Source: CAYJLC01 sp964370735 (GTDB taxonomy: Bacteria; Bacillota; Clostridia; Oscillospirales; Butyricicoccaceae). From it: a DNA stretch of 64,000 nucleotides. The position numbers were made by a program, and so were the translations under genes. The stretch covers positions 1-64,000 of the forward strand of contig CAYJLC010000001.1 of NCBI GenBank assembly GCA_964370735.1, in the 5' to 3' direction. The notes beneath the pieces are model-generated. The model ran no database searches. It was not told where the DNA came from and worked only from the letters and a program-made list of their open reading frames with translations. Shown here one piece after another: positions 45,605 to 54,908 of this stretch; position 1 is the stretch's first letter, and each line of letters begins with the position of its first letter.

Positions 45605-46981
45605 CTAAATTTCTGGTGTGCCAACATTCCAAATAACATCGCTATCTGGAATTGCTTTGTACATTTCAGACATAATCGCCTCTAAACCATGCATTTTTAC
45701 GCTAGAAAAATTCTCATTATCCCATAAATTTTCTATTTCTTCTGGGTCATTTTTTAAGTTGTAAAGCTCGCCATACGGTCTATCGATATACGAGATAACT
45801 TTGTAGTCACCTATGATAACACCTTTAATTCCACCAGCTTCCATAGGTAGATACGGACGCACTTTTAAATCTAAACTATCATCATAATATGCATTATATG
45901 GAAAACTTGAAACTTTTTTCGGTATTTCCACACCAGCAATTTCTAAACAAGTCGACGCGACATCGATATTTGAAACTCGGTCTTTTACAACCTTTTTTTC
46001 AAAGTTTTTAGTCGCAGGTTTTACGATTAAAGGGACACGCATAAGGCTATCGGTTAGACATTGAAGTTTTTCCATCATACCAAAATCGCCTAAGAAATCG
46101 CCGTGGTCAGACGTTAAAATGATAACGGTGTCGTCATAAATTCCTTTTTCTTTAAGTAAATCTATAACTTCGCCGATTTTCTCGTCCATAAGCGTCATAT
46201 TTGCGTAATACGAACGTTTGCTACGCTGAAATTCTTCTAAAGTGTAATCTTTTAGGTAAATATTCGCGTAAGAATCCATTTCTTTAAAGTGTTTTGGCTT
46301 TTTATCTAAATCTTCGTATTTTGACTTTGGAACTGTCATATCTTCTAGCTTATACATATCAGAATATTTTGTTCCATCTAAATCATACGGATGATGAGGA
46401 CCAGAAAACGATAAATTTAAAAACCACGGTTTGTCTGTCGGCATTTTTTCGATAACTTCTTTTCCCTTTTCGCCTAAGAAATAATCGATGTGATACTTTG
46501 TATCTACAAGCCACTGACCACCTGAAATTGATGTTCTTTTATAAACTTCGTTTGGAGAAACTTTATTCACTGCAAGATATTTTAAATATTCTGAAATATA
46601 CTGCGTGTTGTATCCTGCCGAGTGACCATCAACCAGCACTTCGTCGATAAACCCAGTGCCGATTTTCGAGCTATCGAAATGAAGTTTACCTACAAGTGAA
46701 GTGTGATATCCATTTTCAGAAAGGACTGATACAAAAGTTTTCTCGCCTTGAGGAAGCCTTGTTTTAAAAGTTGGGCAACCACATTCTGACGGCATTTTTC
46801 CTGTCATAATTCCAGCTCTTGATGGAATACACGAAGGGTTTGAACAATATGCATTTTCAAAAAAGACAGACTCATCTATCAGTTTATCTAAATTGGGTGT
46901 AATAATTACGTCATTATTACACCCAAAAGTGTCAAATCTTTGCTGGTCAGTCATTATAAATAAAATATTTGGACGTTTCAT
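45605..46981 (-). CDS. Type I sulfatase (cytoplasmic)
   Basis: The protein has 458 residues. The formylglycine motif is C51-I-P-S-R55 (NPSCIPSRAGIMTGK). Metal ligands lie in IMTDQQRF (D12) and in TSDHGDFLGDF. No signal peptide is present, unlike the periplasmic algal sulfatases of Bacteroidota. As a Cys-type enzyme it needs a maturase, anSME in anaerobes, which is not in this window. It probably removes sulfate from imported galactan fragments before the GH2 enzyme acts; the position specificity cannot be told. Confidence 0.88.
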   Translation of the reverse strand: MKRPNILFIMTDQQRFDTFGCNNDVIITPNLDKLIDESVFFENAYCSNPSCIPSRAGIMTGKMPSECGCPTFKTRLPQGEKTFVSVLSENGYHTSLVGKLHFDSSKIGTGFIDEVLVDGHSAGYNTQYISEYLKYLAVNKVSPNEVYKRTSISGGQWLVDTKYHIDYFLGEKGKEVIEKMPTDKPWFLNLSFSGPHHPYDLDGTKYSDMYKLEDMTVPKSKYEDLDKKPKHFKEMDSYANIYLKDYTLEEFQRSKRSYYANMTLMDEKIGEVIDLLKEKGIYDDTVIILTSDHGDFLGDFGMMEKLQCLTDSLMRVPLIVKPATKNFEKKVVKDRVSNIDVASTCLEIAGVEIPKKVSSFPYNAYYDDSLDLKVRPYLPMEAGGIKGVIIGDYKVISYIDRPYGELYNLKNDPEEIENLWDNENFSSVKMHGLEAIMSEMYKAIPDSDVIWNVGTPEI

Positions 46982-47006
46982 AAACGATTCCTTTCGTAAT
47001 AAAAAT

Positions 47007-47046
47007 AAGGCAACACCACGCTAAAAATAGCACAAAGCGTTGCCTT
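47007..47046 (-). terminator. Intercistronic hairpin between dehydrogenase and sulfatase
   Basis: AAGGCAAC (47007-47014) pairs with GTTGCCTT (47039-47046); a shorter inner pairing GCTA/TAGC is possible. In the transcript direction TTATTTTT follows, so partial termination is plausible. Confidence 0.5.
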
Positions 47047-47064
47047 TTAAGTTGATTTTAGTAA

Positions 47065-48480
47065 CTAGCTTCTTTTAATTGAAACTCGTTTCACATAATA
47101 GTATTCTTCTAAGCTATATAGCGAGCAGTCTTTTCCAACTCCACTTTCTTTTAAACCACCGTGAGGTAAGTTATAATCATAAAGTGGCTCGTTTACAGAA
47201 ACAGAACCCGCGTCGATATTTTCGCTTAGATATAAAGCTTTGTCTAAATCTTTTGTATAAACATAAGCTGCAAGACCATATTCTGTGTCATTCGCCATAG
47301 CGACGATATCATCGTTATCATCAAATGGAACAATCGACATAATAGGCCCGAAAACTTCTTCTTTGTAAACTTTCATTTCACGAGTTACATTCACTAAAAC
47401 CGTAGGCTCGAAGAAATATCCAACGCCTGTGCGTTTACCACCGTGAAGAAGTGTTGCACCTTTTGAAACTGCATCTTCCACAAATGAAACCATAGCGTCA
47501 GCTGCTCTGTCAGTAGCGATTGGCCCCATTAAAAGTTCTTGTCTGTCATCGCCAGTTTTTAGCGTGATTTTGTTTACAAAAGCTGAAACTTCGCTTAAAA
47601 ATTCGTCTAAAATCGCTTTATGTACAAAAACTCTGTTCGGAGATACGCAAACTTGACCTGCATTTCCATATTTTAAGTCACAAATTTCAAATGCAGCTTT
47701 TTTAACGTCAGCGTCAGCACAGATAACAGCTGGTGCATTTCCGCCAAGTTCAAGTGAATAATGACGTAAAAATTCTGAACTTTCTTTGATAACACTTTTC
47801 CCAGCATTACTAGAACCAATCATAGTCATCATTTTAGGGATAGGGCTTTTATTCATAACAGGTGCTACAACGCCTGACGCACCAGAAATGATATTAACAA
47901 CACCTTTTGGGAAATGTTTTTGAGCAATCTCACCGATTTTAAGCGATGTTAGTGGTGTAACAGATGATGGTTTTAAGATACAAGTACAACCAGAAGCTAG
48001 GATAGGTCCTAGTTTATACCCTAAGTTTAATATAGGGAAGTTCCATGCCAGATATCCGACAACTACACCCAAAGGAGTGTGGTCGATTAAGTTTAAATGG
48101 CTGCCTGATTTGTTAGGAATGATTTTTCCATAAAGTCTTTTGTTTTCTTCGTTAAAAAAATGCAAGCAATTAATTAACATTTCGTAGTCATAAGTTGCAT
48201 TATTAAGTGGTTTTCCTGTTTCGTCCATAAGAAGTTTCACAAGTTCGTCTTGTTTTTCTATAAGCTCTGCTCTAAAAGATAAAATACATTCTTCTCGCTC
48301 AATTATTGATTTTTTGCTCCAAGTTTTAAAAGCTAAGTCAGCTGAGGCAAGTGCTGTTTCGCACTGAGCCTCACTTACTGATTTATATTCAGCTAAAACT
48401 TCTCCAGTAGCAGGGTTAAATACTTGTTCTACTCTGCCTTCACCTTCTACTGCTTTTCCGTCAATTGTTAAATAATACAT
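47065..48480 (-). CDS. NAD(P)-dependent aldehyde dehydrogenase, candidate anhydrogalactose dehydrogenase
   Basis: The start is ATG 48480 after TTGAGGTG, giving 471 residues. Key residues are N147 (AWNFPI), E244 (SLELGGNAP) and catalytic C278 (GQVCVS); KPSSVTP is the cofactor-binding region. By family it is close to succinate-semialdehyde or lactaldehyde dehydrogenases. In this locus the expected task is oxidation of 3,6-anhydrogalactose to 3,6-anhydrogalactonate, a step carried out by aldehyde dehydrogenases in known agar and carrageenan users. The substrate is inferred from neighbours. It starts 8 bases after the gntR stop. Confidence 0.75.
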   Translation of the reverse strand: MYYLTIDGKAVEGEGRVEQVFNPATGEVLAEYKSVSEAQCETALASADLAFKTWSKKSIIEREECILSFRAELIEKQDELVKLLMDETGKPLNNATYDYEMLINCLHFFNEENKRLYGKIIPNKSGSHLNLIDHTPLGVVVGYLAWNFPILNLGYKLGPILASGCTCILKPSSVTPLTSLKIGEIAQKHFPKGVVNIISGASGVVAPVMNKSPIPKMMTMIGSSNAGKSVIKESSEFLRHYSLELGGNAPAVICADADVKKAAFEICDLKYGNAGQVCVSPNRVFVHKAILDEFLSEVSAFVNKITLKTGDDRQELLMGPIATDRAADAMVSFVEDAVSKGATLLHGGKRTGVGYFFEPTVLVNVTREMKVYKEEVFGPIMSIVPFDDNDDIVAMANDTEYGLAAYVYTKDLDKALYLSENIDAGSVSVNEPLYDYNLPHGGLKESGVGKDCSLYSLEEYYYVKRVSIKRS

Positions 48481-48488
48481 AATACACC

Positions 48489-49175
48489 TCAATTTATTCC
48501 GAATTTTATATGTCTGTTTTTATCTGTTGCTACAAGATGTTCTTCCATAGCTTCTGCTGCTAATTTTTCATCTTGACTACTTACTGCATTTAATATATTT
48601 CTGTGATAGTGAAATCTTTGCTCTAGTGGAATATCTGCTTTCGAAGTTTCCTTAATAAGTTCTTTTAACACTTGAGTATATGCCTCAATAAAAGTTGAAA
48701 AAATCTTATTTCTTGAAATATTTGCAAGTTTTCTATGAAAAGCAAGGTCTGCTTCGTAATATTTCTCGTCCATATATTTCGATTTTTCCATAATTAACAC
48801 ATATTTTTCAAGTTCTTGCAAGTCTTCGTCAGTTCTATATTCAGCTGCTCTTGACGCACCATAAGGCTCTAAAAGTACACGCATTTCTAGCAAATCATCT
48901 AATGCATCATCGTTTTTAGCGATAAGGTCTTCGATGGATTGAGATAATACATCCATGCTATTATCGGCAACTTTAACTCCTTTTCCGTGAATTCTTTTAA
49001 CAAATCCACGAACTTCCATGGAGCGAACAGCTTCTCTTATTGTTGCTCTTGACATTTGAAGACTTGTCGCAAGCTCGCCTTCGCTCGGCAAAAATCCATT
49101 TGCATCACATTTATTTTCTGTTATAAGCTCTTTTATATAATCTTGAGCAACATCAACTAATTTAACTCTTTGCAT
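48489..49175 (-). CDS. GntR-family regulator, FadR type (FCD domain)
   Basis: The protein has 228 residues. The N-terminal winged helix-turn-helix (1-75) contains GFLPSEGELATSLQMSRATIREAVRSME. The FCD ligand domain (about 85-220) has DDLLEMRVLLEPYGASRAAEY, YEADLAFHRKLANIS and YHRNILNAVSSQDEK, with Asp/His residues suited to metal and acid-sugar binding. Regulators of this type usually repress sugar-acid genes until a pathway intermediate binds. Its own promoter carries the same operator as three other promoters in the locus, so it is probably an autoregulated repressor of the whole route. Confidence 0.9.
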   Translation of the reverse strand: MQRVKLVDVAQDYIKELITENKCDANGFLPSEGELATSLQMSRATIREAVRSMEVRGFVKRIHGKGVKVADNSMDVLSQSIEDLIAKNDDALDDLLEMRVLLEPYGASRAAEYRTDEDLQELEKYVLIMEKSKYMDEKYYEADLAFHRKLANISRNKIFSTFIEAYTQVLKELIKETSKADIPLEQRFHYHRNILNAVSSQDEKLAAEAMEEHLVATDKNRHIKFGIN

Positions 49176-49228
49176 AATACACCATTCTTTCTATGTACAA
49201 TTAATTTATTACTGAAATATCTGATTTT

Positions 49229-49242
49229 AGATATCATATAAC
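49229..49242. promoter_or_regulatory. GntR operator 3 (AGATATCATATAAC)
   Basis: It lies just downstream of the gntR -10 box. A second ATATCTGAT half-element follows at 49217-49225. Read on the minus strand it is GTTATATGATATCT, identical over 14 bases to the operator at 58478. Confidence 0.65.
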
Positions 49243-49245
49243 TTA

Positions 49246-49274
49246 ATTGTACCATATTTTTTCGAATTTAACAA
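49246..49274 (-). promoter_or_regulatory. Promoter of the gntR operon
   Basis: Minus strand TTGTTA (49274-49269), 17 bases, TACAAT (49251-49246). Confidence 0.65.
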
Positions 49275-49333
49275 TAAGTTATTAAAGTTTTTGCAGTTTT
49301 TAAAGTTTTATTTATATTTTATCAATATAAATT

Positions 49334-51235
49334 TTATATTTTTCCAAACCAAACATTCATGTCTGTGCATTCTCTGTTCGCCCATGCATAATATGGTATC
49401 ATTTTAATAGCAGTGTCGCGACCGTCAGTTTGCACTTCGTAGTATAGTTCATCTTTTTGATATATAGCTTTCGCTGGAACATTTAGCGTAACCACTCCGT
49501 TTAATAAGTCTTTTTCATATTCTGACGTGATTTTTCCGTCAAGTTTGATATGAATATTATCGAAGTTTTCTGTGTTGTCATTTCCTTCGGCGCAATAAAC
49601 CACAGGGCCACGCATGATACACACCATATTTCTGTCGGCTTCAACGTGTGGATTTGCTTGCATAATGCGAGCTTCCATTGGTAAATGCACGATAATTTCG
49701 TCACCAGTATTAACTGTAATATCAAAATATTTACCTTTTTCTACTGAGTTTCCGTTCACAGAAGGGTTTTTACACCACGCTGGGATACGAATTTTTAATT
49801 TTTGGTTCGTCGCATTGTTTGCTTTAATAATGATTTTATCTTCCCAAGGGTAGTTTGTAATCATTTCAATTGACATATTCTTGTCAGTGTAATCACAAGA
49901 TGTGAACATATTTACATATAGAGTATCAACAGATTTTCCATATACCCAACGACCGATACCAGCCATCGTTCTTAGTAATTGTGGAGGGCAACACCAGCAA
50001 GTGTATGTGTGCCATCTAACTGATGATTTATGTAAATATTGTCTCCAGTCGCCTGGAATTGGAGTATCTTTTTTGAATGTTAATGGATTTGAGTAGAAAT
50101 ATCTTGTTAAATCCAAGCTTGAACCAGAAATACCAGCATTATACATAATTTGTTCTGCCATATCACCGTATTTTGTATCACCAGTAACAGCAAGCATTCT
50201 AATTGCCCACATTGCAGTACCGATGTTTGCACAAGTTTCGTTATATGCAACTTTGTTCGGAAGTTCATATTCCATACCATGTGACTCGTGAGTTTCATCA
50301 CCACGCTCTGAAAATCCTACGAAAGTTGGGCAAACACCACCTGTAATATAGATACGTTTTGTCACAAGGTCAGTGTAAATTCTTTCTAAAGCGTCCATAA
50401 GTGCCTTTTCGCCAGTTTCAGCGTACACATCAGTTGCACCTGCGTATAAATAAGTCGAAGTAACTGCGTGACCTGTCGCCATTGTTTCCTCACGAAGTGG
50501 AACACGAGATTGGTTTTGGTCAGTTGTTGGATTTTTCGATAATTGCGCTTTATAAGTTGGGTCTGCACGAAGTTCTTCTACGTCGTGTTTTTCGCCAGTA
50601 CCACGCATATTTATGAAAATTTCAGCAAGTTCATAATGCATTTTGTTGCCAGTCACTTTATATAAATCACAAAGACCCATAATATTTGACGGATTGAAGC
50701 CGAAATTTGCTAAATGTGGTGGATAATCTTTGAAAACTTCATATAAATAATCAGCAAGTTTGTTTGAAACTTTAATTAATAAATCGTTTCCAGTTGCATC
50801 TAAATAAGCCACTGCAAGCGTGAATAAATGCCCCATATTATATAGCTCGTGGAATGAATATCTGTCCCAACGAACTCTGTCAGTAAGCGTAACTTGTGTA
50901 CAGATATAGCCATCATCTTCTTGCGAACGAGCGATTAAATCTGCGTATTTGTCAAGTAAAGCAAGCACTTCTTTGTCGCCTGTATTTTGGTAGATGTAGC
51001 AACAGCCTTCAAGGAATTTATAACAGTCACCGTCCGACCAATGTGCGCCGAAAAATTCTTCGTCGCTCTCTCCAGCTGCGATGTCAAAGTTTATAAGTCT
51101 TGCTGAGTTTGTTGGATTAAGTAGTGCATCCATCATACTTGCGATAATTTCTTTATAATTTTCCGTGCGTTTTCCCCAAAATCCGTCTTTTAAACGGCTA
51201 TTTTGTAGGCTTGTAAATTCAAATTTTCTATTCAT
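49334..51235 (-). CDS. GH127 glycosidase (DUF1680), candidate anhydrogalactosidase
   Basis: The protein has 633 residues, with an alpha/alpha barrel plus a C-terminal beta-sandwich. E333 and C335 (YNETCANIG) together with C415/C416 (TYTCWCCPPQ) match the zinc site and Cys nucleophile of GH127. Characterised members are beta-L-arabinofuranosidases. Marine GH127 members involved in carrageenan use release 3,6-anhydro-D-galactose, and that fits this locus better. No signal peptide. It is the last gene of the transport operon, 14 bases after the sulfatase. An arabinan role is the main alternative. Confidence 0.8.
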   Translation of the reverse strand: MNRKFEFTSLQNSRLKDGFWGKRTENYKEIIASMMDALLNPTNSARLINFDIAAGESDEEFFGAHWSDGDCYKFLEGCCYIYQNTGDKEVLALLDKYADLIARSQEDDGYICTQVTLTDRVRWDRYSFHELYNMGHLFTLAVAYLDATGNDLLIKVSNKLADYLYEVFKDYPPHLANFGFNPSNIMGLCDLYKVTGNKMHYELAEIFINMRGTGEKHDVEELRADPTYKAQLSKNPTTDQNQSRVPLREETMATGHAVTSTYLYAGATDVYAETGEKALMDALERIYTDLVTKRIYITGGVCPTFVGFSERGDETHESHGMEYELPNKVAYNETCANIGTAMWAIRMLAVTGDTKYGDMAEQIMYNAGISGSSLDLTRYFYSNPLTFKKDTPIPGDWRQYLHKSSVRWHTYTCWCCPPQLLRTMAGIGRWVYGKSVDTLYVNMFTSCDYTDKNMSIEMITNYPWEDKIIIKANNATNQKLKIRIPAWCKNPSVNGNSVEKGKYFDITVNTGDEIIVHLPMEARIMQANPHVEADRNMVCIMRGPVVYCAEGNDNTENFDNIHIKLDGKITSEYEKDLLNGVVTLNVPAKAIYQKDELYYEVQTDGRDTAIKMIPYYAWANRECTDMNVWFGKI

Positions 51236-51249
51236 AAAAAATTTCCTCT

Positions 51250-52710
51250 TTAGTAATTAAGTTTGAGTTTTGGGTAATCTGGTTTTGTGAGTGAACCTGC
51301 GTTTGGTAAGTTATCTAAAATTTCTAAAAGATAGTCGCCGTTTGCTTTCATATTGTCTAAAACTTTCTCTTTAAGCTCTGATACAATATCCAGATATTTA
51401 GCATTATCGGCAAGATTAGTCATTTCATAAGGGTCGTTTTCTAAGTCGTATAATTCGTCAATATCTTGTGGAATAAAGCTATATTTATAGCGTTCTGTCT
51501 TGATACCACGAATTTCAAAACTATGTCCATTGTATTTATAATAATTAACAAACGAGATTTTTTCGTTGTTAGTTTTTGTGTTTTCATCTAAAAGTGGCAT
51601 TAAACTGCGACCATTTTGCGTCGTTTTGCCAGCTAAATCAAAAAATGTTCGCGAAATATCGAGTGTGTTTACAAACTCATCACGAGAAAAACCTTTTTGC
51701 TCGCCACATAAATCGTCGCAAACTAATAGGGGAGTTCTGAGAACTTCTTCGTAAAAATACGCTGATTTATCAAAACGCGAGTGCGAACCTATCATTTCTC
51801 CGTGGTCGGCTGTGAAAATAACGCGAGTTTTGCGACCACCAGAGCATTTTTCGGCTTTTTTGAGTAATTTTCCGATAAAATTATCCATCAAAGTGATACT
51901 TCCGTAATACGCAGAAATTGCTTTTCTCCATTCATTTTCATCAAAATCGTCAGCGTTAACAGAAGGCCACCAATGACGAGATTGAAACCACGGTTTGTTT
52001 ATAAATCTGTCGGCAAAATTTTCTGGAAGTTTTAAGTCAGCATCTTGATACATCGAAAAATATGGCTCTGGCAGAACATTTGGAAAATGAGGTCCTACAA
52101 GAGATACTGTTAAGCACCACGGATTTTCCTTGTGTGTTTCCATAAATTCAAGCGAGCGATTTGTCACGCTATACTCAAAACGTTCCTCGATTGAGGCTAG
52201 TTTTCCGTAGAAAGGAAGTCTATCTTCGGTCTTTTTGCTCTCGAATTGAGGTTTTCTGTCGTGTCTTATTTGACCTCTTTCGGTGACTGGAGCATTTGGA
52301 ATACGCGTATTATGTTTTTCTCTGTCACTTTCAATTCGCATAATGTCAAACTCGATATTTTCTTTGTTTTCTTGCCAATCTAGTCCCAAATGCCACTTGC
52401 CAAAATGACCAACTTTATAACCTTTATCAATACTTGCATCAAGCCAAGTGTATGCCTCTTTTGGCAAATAATCTTGCCTAGAACCACCAACATCGCAATT
52501 GTCAATCACGCCAGACTGATGTGGATAAAGCCCAGTAAAAAGGCTACCCCTTGCCGGTGTGCAAAGTGGGCAAACTGTAAAACTATTAGTAAAATCCACC
52601 GATTTTTTTGCTAACTTATCTAAATTCGGAGTTTTCACGATTTTGTGACCACGATAGCCAGTAAGATTTGCTTGCCATTGGTCAGTAAAGATGAATAAAA
52701 TATTATCCAT
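51250..52710 (-). CDS. Second type I sulfatase (cytoplasmic)
   Basis: The protein has 486 residues. The formylglycine motif is C50-T-P-A-R54 (CPLCTPARGSLFTGLYP). D10 (FTDQW) and FTADHGEMIGSHSRF give metal ligands. It is clearly divergent from the sulfatase at 45605, suggesting a different sulfate position. No signal peptide. It lies between the kinase and GH127 genes with short gaps of 9 and 14 bases. It depends on the same maturation system, not encoded here. Confidence 0.88.
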   Translation of the reverse strand: MDNILFIFTDQWQANLTGYRGHKIVKTPNLDKLAKKSVDFTNSFTVCPLCTPARGSLFTGLYPHQSGVIDNCDVGGSRQDYLPKEAYTWLDASIDKGYKVGHFGKWHLGLDWQENKENIEFDIMRIESDREKHNTRIPNAPVTERGQIRHDRKPQFESKKTEDRLPFYGKLASIEERFEYSVTNRSLEFMETHKENPWCLTVSLVGPHFPNVLPEPYFSMYQDADLKLPENFADRFINKPWFQSRHWWPSVNADDFDENEWRKAISAYYGSITLMDNFIGKLLKKAEKCSGGRKTRVIFTADHGEMIGSHSRFDKSAYFYEEVLRTPLLVCDDLCGEQKGFSRDEFVNTLDISRTFFDLAGKTTQNGRSLMPLLDENTKTNNEKISFVNYYKYNGHSFEIRGIKTERYKYSFIPQDIDELYDLENDPYEMTNLADNAKYLDIVSELKEKVLDNMKANGDYLLEILDNLPNAGSLTKPDYPKLKLNY

Positions 52711-52719
52711 ATTTTCTCC

Positions 52720-53742
52720 TTATCGTTGAACTCGACCCGAACCATCTCCACCTGCTAGTTTTGTAACTTCGTCTAATGAAACTAAGTTAAAATCGCCCTC
52801 AATCGTGTGTTTTAAGCAACTTGAAGCTACGGCAAAGTTAATCGCAGATTGTGGCTCGTAGTTTTTGTATGTTGCATAAATAAGTCCTGCGCCGAAGCTA
52901 TCGCCACCACCAACACGGTCTACGATTTGTATTGTGTACTCACGACTGAAGTAGTAGTCATTTCCGTCATAAAGCATAGCCGCCCAGTTATTAACACTCG
53001 CAGAAATCGAGCCACGAAGAGTAATCGCTACTTTTTTGAAGCCATAAGTATCAGCAAGTTTTTTCGCAACTTCTTTGTATCCGTCGTGGTTAACTTCACC
53101 TTTTGTAAGGTCAGTGTCACTTGCTGAAATTCCGAAAACATCTGACGCATCTTCTTCATTTGCAATACAAATATCAACATATTTCGCAAGGTTTGTCATA
53201 ACTTCTTTCGCTTTTTCTTTAGACCATAGATTTTTTCTGTAATTTAAGTCGCAAGAAACGATAATGCCTTTCTCTTTACAAACTTTTAAAGCATCTTCGC
53301 AGATTAAAGGCAGTTCATCGCTTAAAGCAGCTGTAATTCCAGTGAAGTGGAACATTTCAGCACCATCAAGGATTTTTTCCCAGTTAAATTCAGAACGCGT
53401 AGCTTTAGCAATTGCCGAGCCTGCTCTATTATAAATTACTTTTGATGCTCTTTGCGATGCACCTTTTTCAACATAATATAGACCTAAATTATCGCCACCT
53501 CGTAATATATCCGATGTGTCAACTCCGTATTTGCGAACTGCATTAAGTGCTGCCTGACCTATTTCATGTGCTGGAAGTTTTGTCACAAATTTTGCATCAA
53601 CTCCGAAATTTTGAAGTGATACAGCAACACTTGCCTCAGCTCCTGCATAAGTTGCAAGAAACTTTTCTGCTTGCTGAAATCTATAATATCCTTCTGGTGC
53701 AAGTCTTTGCATAATTTCACCAAATGTAACTACTTTAGCCAT
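52720..53742 (-). CDS. kdgK: 2-keto-3-deoxy-gluconate/galactonate kinase (PfkB family)
   Basis: The protein has 340 residues. GGDNLGLYYVEKG is a substrate-lid region of KdgK, and the ATP/anion-hole motif is RVGGGDSFGAG with catalytic D281. SCDLNYRKNLWS is typical of KDG kinases. The product, 2-keto-3-deoxy-6-phosphosugar acid, feeds the aldolase at 41937. It follows the cycloisomerase-like gene by 11 bases. Gluconate versus galactonate stereochemistry cannot be decided from sequence; the locus suggests galactonate. Confidence 0.88.
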   Translation of the reverse strand: MAKVVTFGEIMQRLAPEGYYRFQQAEKFLATYAGAEASVAVSLQNFGVDAKFVTKLPAHEIGQAALNAVRKYGVDTSDILRGGDNLGLYYVEKGASQRASKVIYNRAGSAIAKATRSEFNWEKILDGAEMFHFTGITAALSDELPLICEDALKVCKEKGIIVSCDLNYRKNLWSKEKAKEVMTNLAKYVDICIANEEDASDVFGISASDTDLTKGEVNHDGYKEVAKKLADTYGFKKVAITLRGSISASVNNWAAMLYDGNDYYFSREYTIQIVDRVGGGDSFGAGLIYATYKNYEPQSAINFAVASSCLKHTIEGDFNLVSLDEVTKLAGGDGSGRVQR

Positions 53743-53753
53743 AATGTTCTCCT

Positions 53754-54896
53754 CTAAACTTTATATTTCTCTAAAATTTCTCTATTAATTTCGATACCTA
53801 AACCAGGTTTATCTGGTACAAAAATATGACCATCTTCAAATTTTATTGTGTTATTAATTAAGTCTGCTCTAAATGGGTGGTCTGAACGGTCAAATTCTAA
53901 GAAAATTTCTGATGGTTCATAAGCCATTGGAGCATACGGAAGTGATGCTATAAAATGAAGTGCTGCTGCAAGTCCTACACCTGAACCCCAAGCGTGAGGC
54001 ATAATCGCAGTATTATAAGCACCAGCGATAGCCGCCATTTTTTTGCACTCTGTAAATCCACCTGAAGAACAAACATCTGGTTGATAAATGTCTAAAGCAC
54101 CACGAGCAAGCCAATCTTTAATCGCGATTTTGCCGAAAATTTCTTCCCCAGCTGCGATATAAGACGACGTTAAGTTACGAATAGCTTTATAGCCTTCGAT
54201 ATCCTCCGGAGCTAATGGCTCTTCATAGAAATAAATTTTCTCAGGCTCTAGTTCTAATATAATTCGTCTAGCATCTGCTTGAGAATAGCACGCATTAAAA
54301 TCAGCCATAAGCATAACATCAAAGCCGACAGCCTTTCTAACTGCTCTTATGTATTCAATGTCTTTTTCTGGAGTAAAACCAACTTTTAGTTTCATTCCTT
54401 TAAAGCCCATTTCCTTATATCTTAGTGCTTCTTTAACAGCATCTTCTGGATAAACTCCGTCTTCTTGCCTGTAAAAACCAGTAGCATAAGCTAAAAGTCT
54501 ATCTCTAAATGTTCCACCTAAAAGCTTTGAAATAGGTTTTCCTAAAATTTTTCCCTTTAAATCCCAAATTGCAATGTCAATCCCGCTTAAAGCGTTAATC
54601 GCAATACCTTGCTGACCGAAAGGACGCGATTTGTTATATAAAGTTTCCCATATAACTTCGCTATCGAAAGGGTCTTTTCCGATTACTTCTTCTTTGTAGC
54701 AATGCTCTATAAATGCACCTGCAAGGTGTGGTGATTGTTGCCCGTGGCATAAACATTCACCAAAACCAGATGTTCCATCTTCGCCGATAACTTCAACGAT
54801 TACTGAACTTCTACTAGTTACCCATCCTTGTGAAAACTTAAATGGTTTATCTAGTTTTGCAGATATTTTATGAGTAATTACATCTATAATTTTCAT
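53754..54896 (-). CDS. Enolase-superfamily enzyme, candidate anhydrogalactonate cycloisomerase
   Basis: The protein has 380 residues. It belongs to the mandelate racemase/muconate lactonizing group. It has K169-x-K171 (MKLKVGF), metal ligands D199, E225 (YFYEEPL) and E251 (AAGEEIFG), and H301 (MPHAWGSGVG), all intact. Relatives include galactonate dehydratase and 3,6-anhydrogalactonate cycloisomerase. Both give 2-keto-3-deoxygalactonate, the substrate of the downstream kinase. The sulfatase/GH127 context favours the cycloisomerase; a sugar-acid dehydratase remains possible. Confidence 0.78.
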   Translation of the reverse strand: MKIIDVITHKISAKLDKPFKFSQGWVTSRSSVIVEVIGEDGTSGFGECLCHGQQSPHLAGAFIEHCYKEEVIGKDPFDSEVIWETLYNKSRPFGQQGIAINALSGIDIAIWDLKGKILGKPISKLLGGTFRDRLLAYATGFYRQEDGVYPEDAVKEALRYKEMGFKGMKLKVGFTPEKDIEYIRAVRKAVGFDVMLMADFNACYSQADARRIILELEPEKIYFYEEPLAPEDIEGYKAIRNLTSSYIAAGEEIFGKIAIKDWLARGALDIYQPDVCSSGGFTECKKMAAIAGAYNTAIMPHAWGSGVGLAAALHFIASLPYAPMAYEPSEIFLEFDRSDHPFRADLINNTIKFEDGHIFVPDKPGLGIEINREILEKYKV

Positions 54897-54908
54897 AAAA
54901 AATCCTCC

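Noticed and set aside
49334..51235. Assignment of the GH127 gene to arabinan breakdown
   Set aside because: Not excluded, but no arabinanase, arabinose isomerase or ribulokinase is in the locus, while sulfatases and the anhydrogalactose-type route are.
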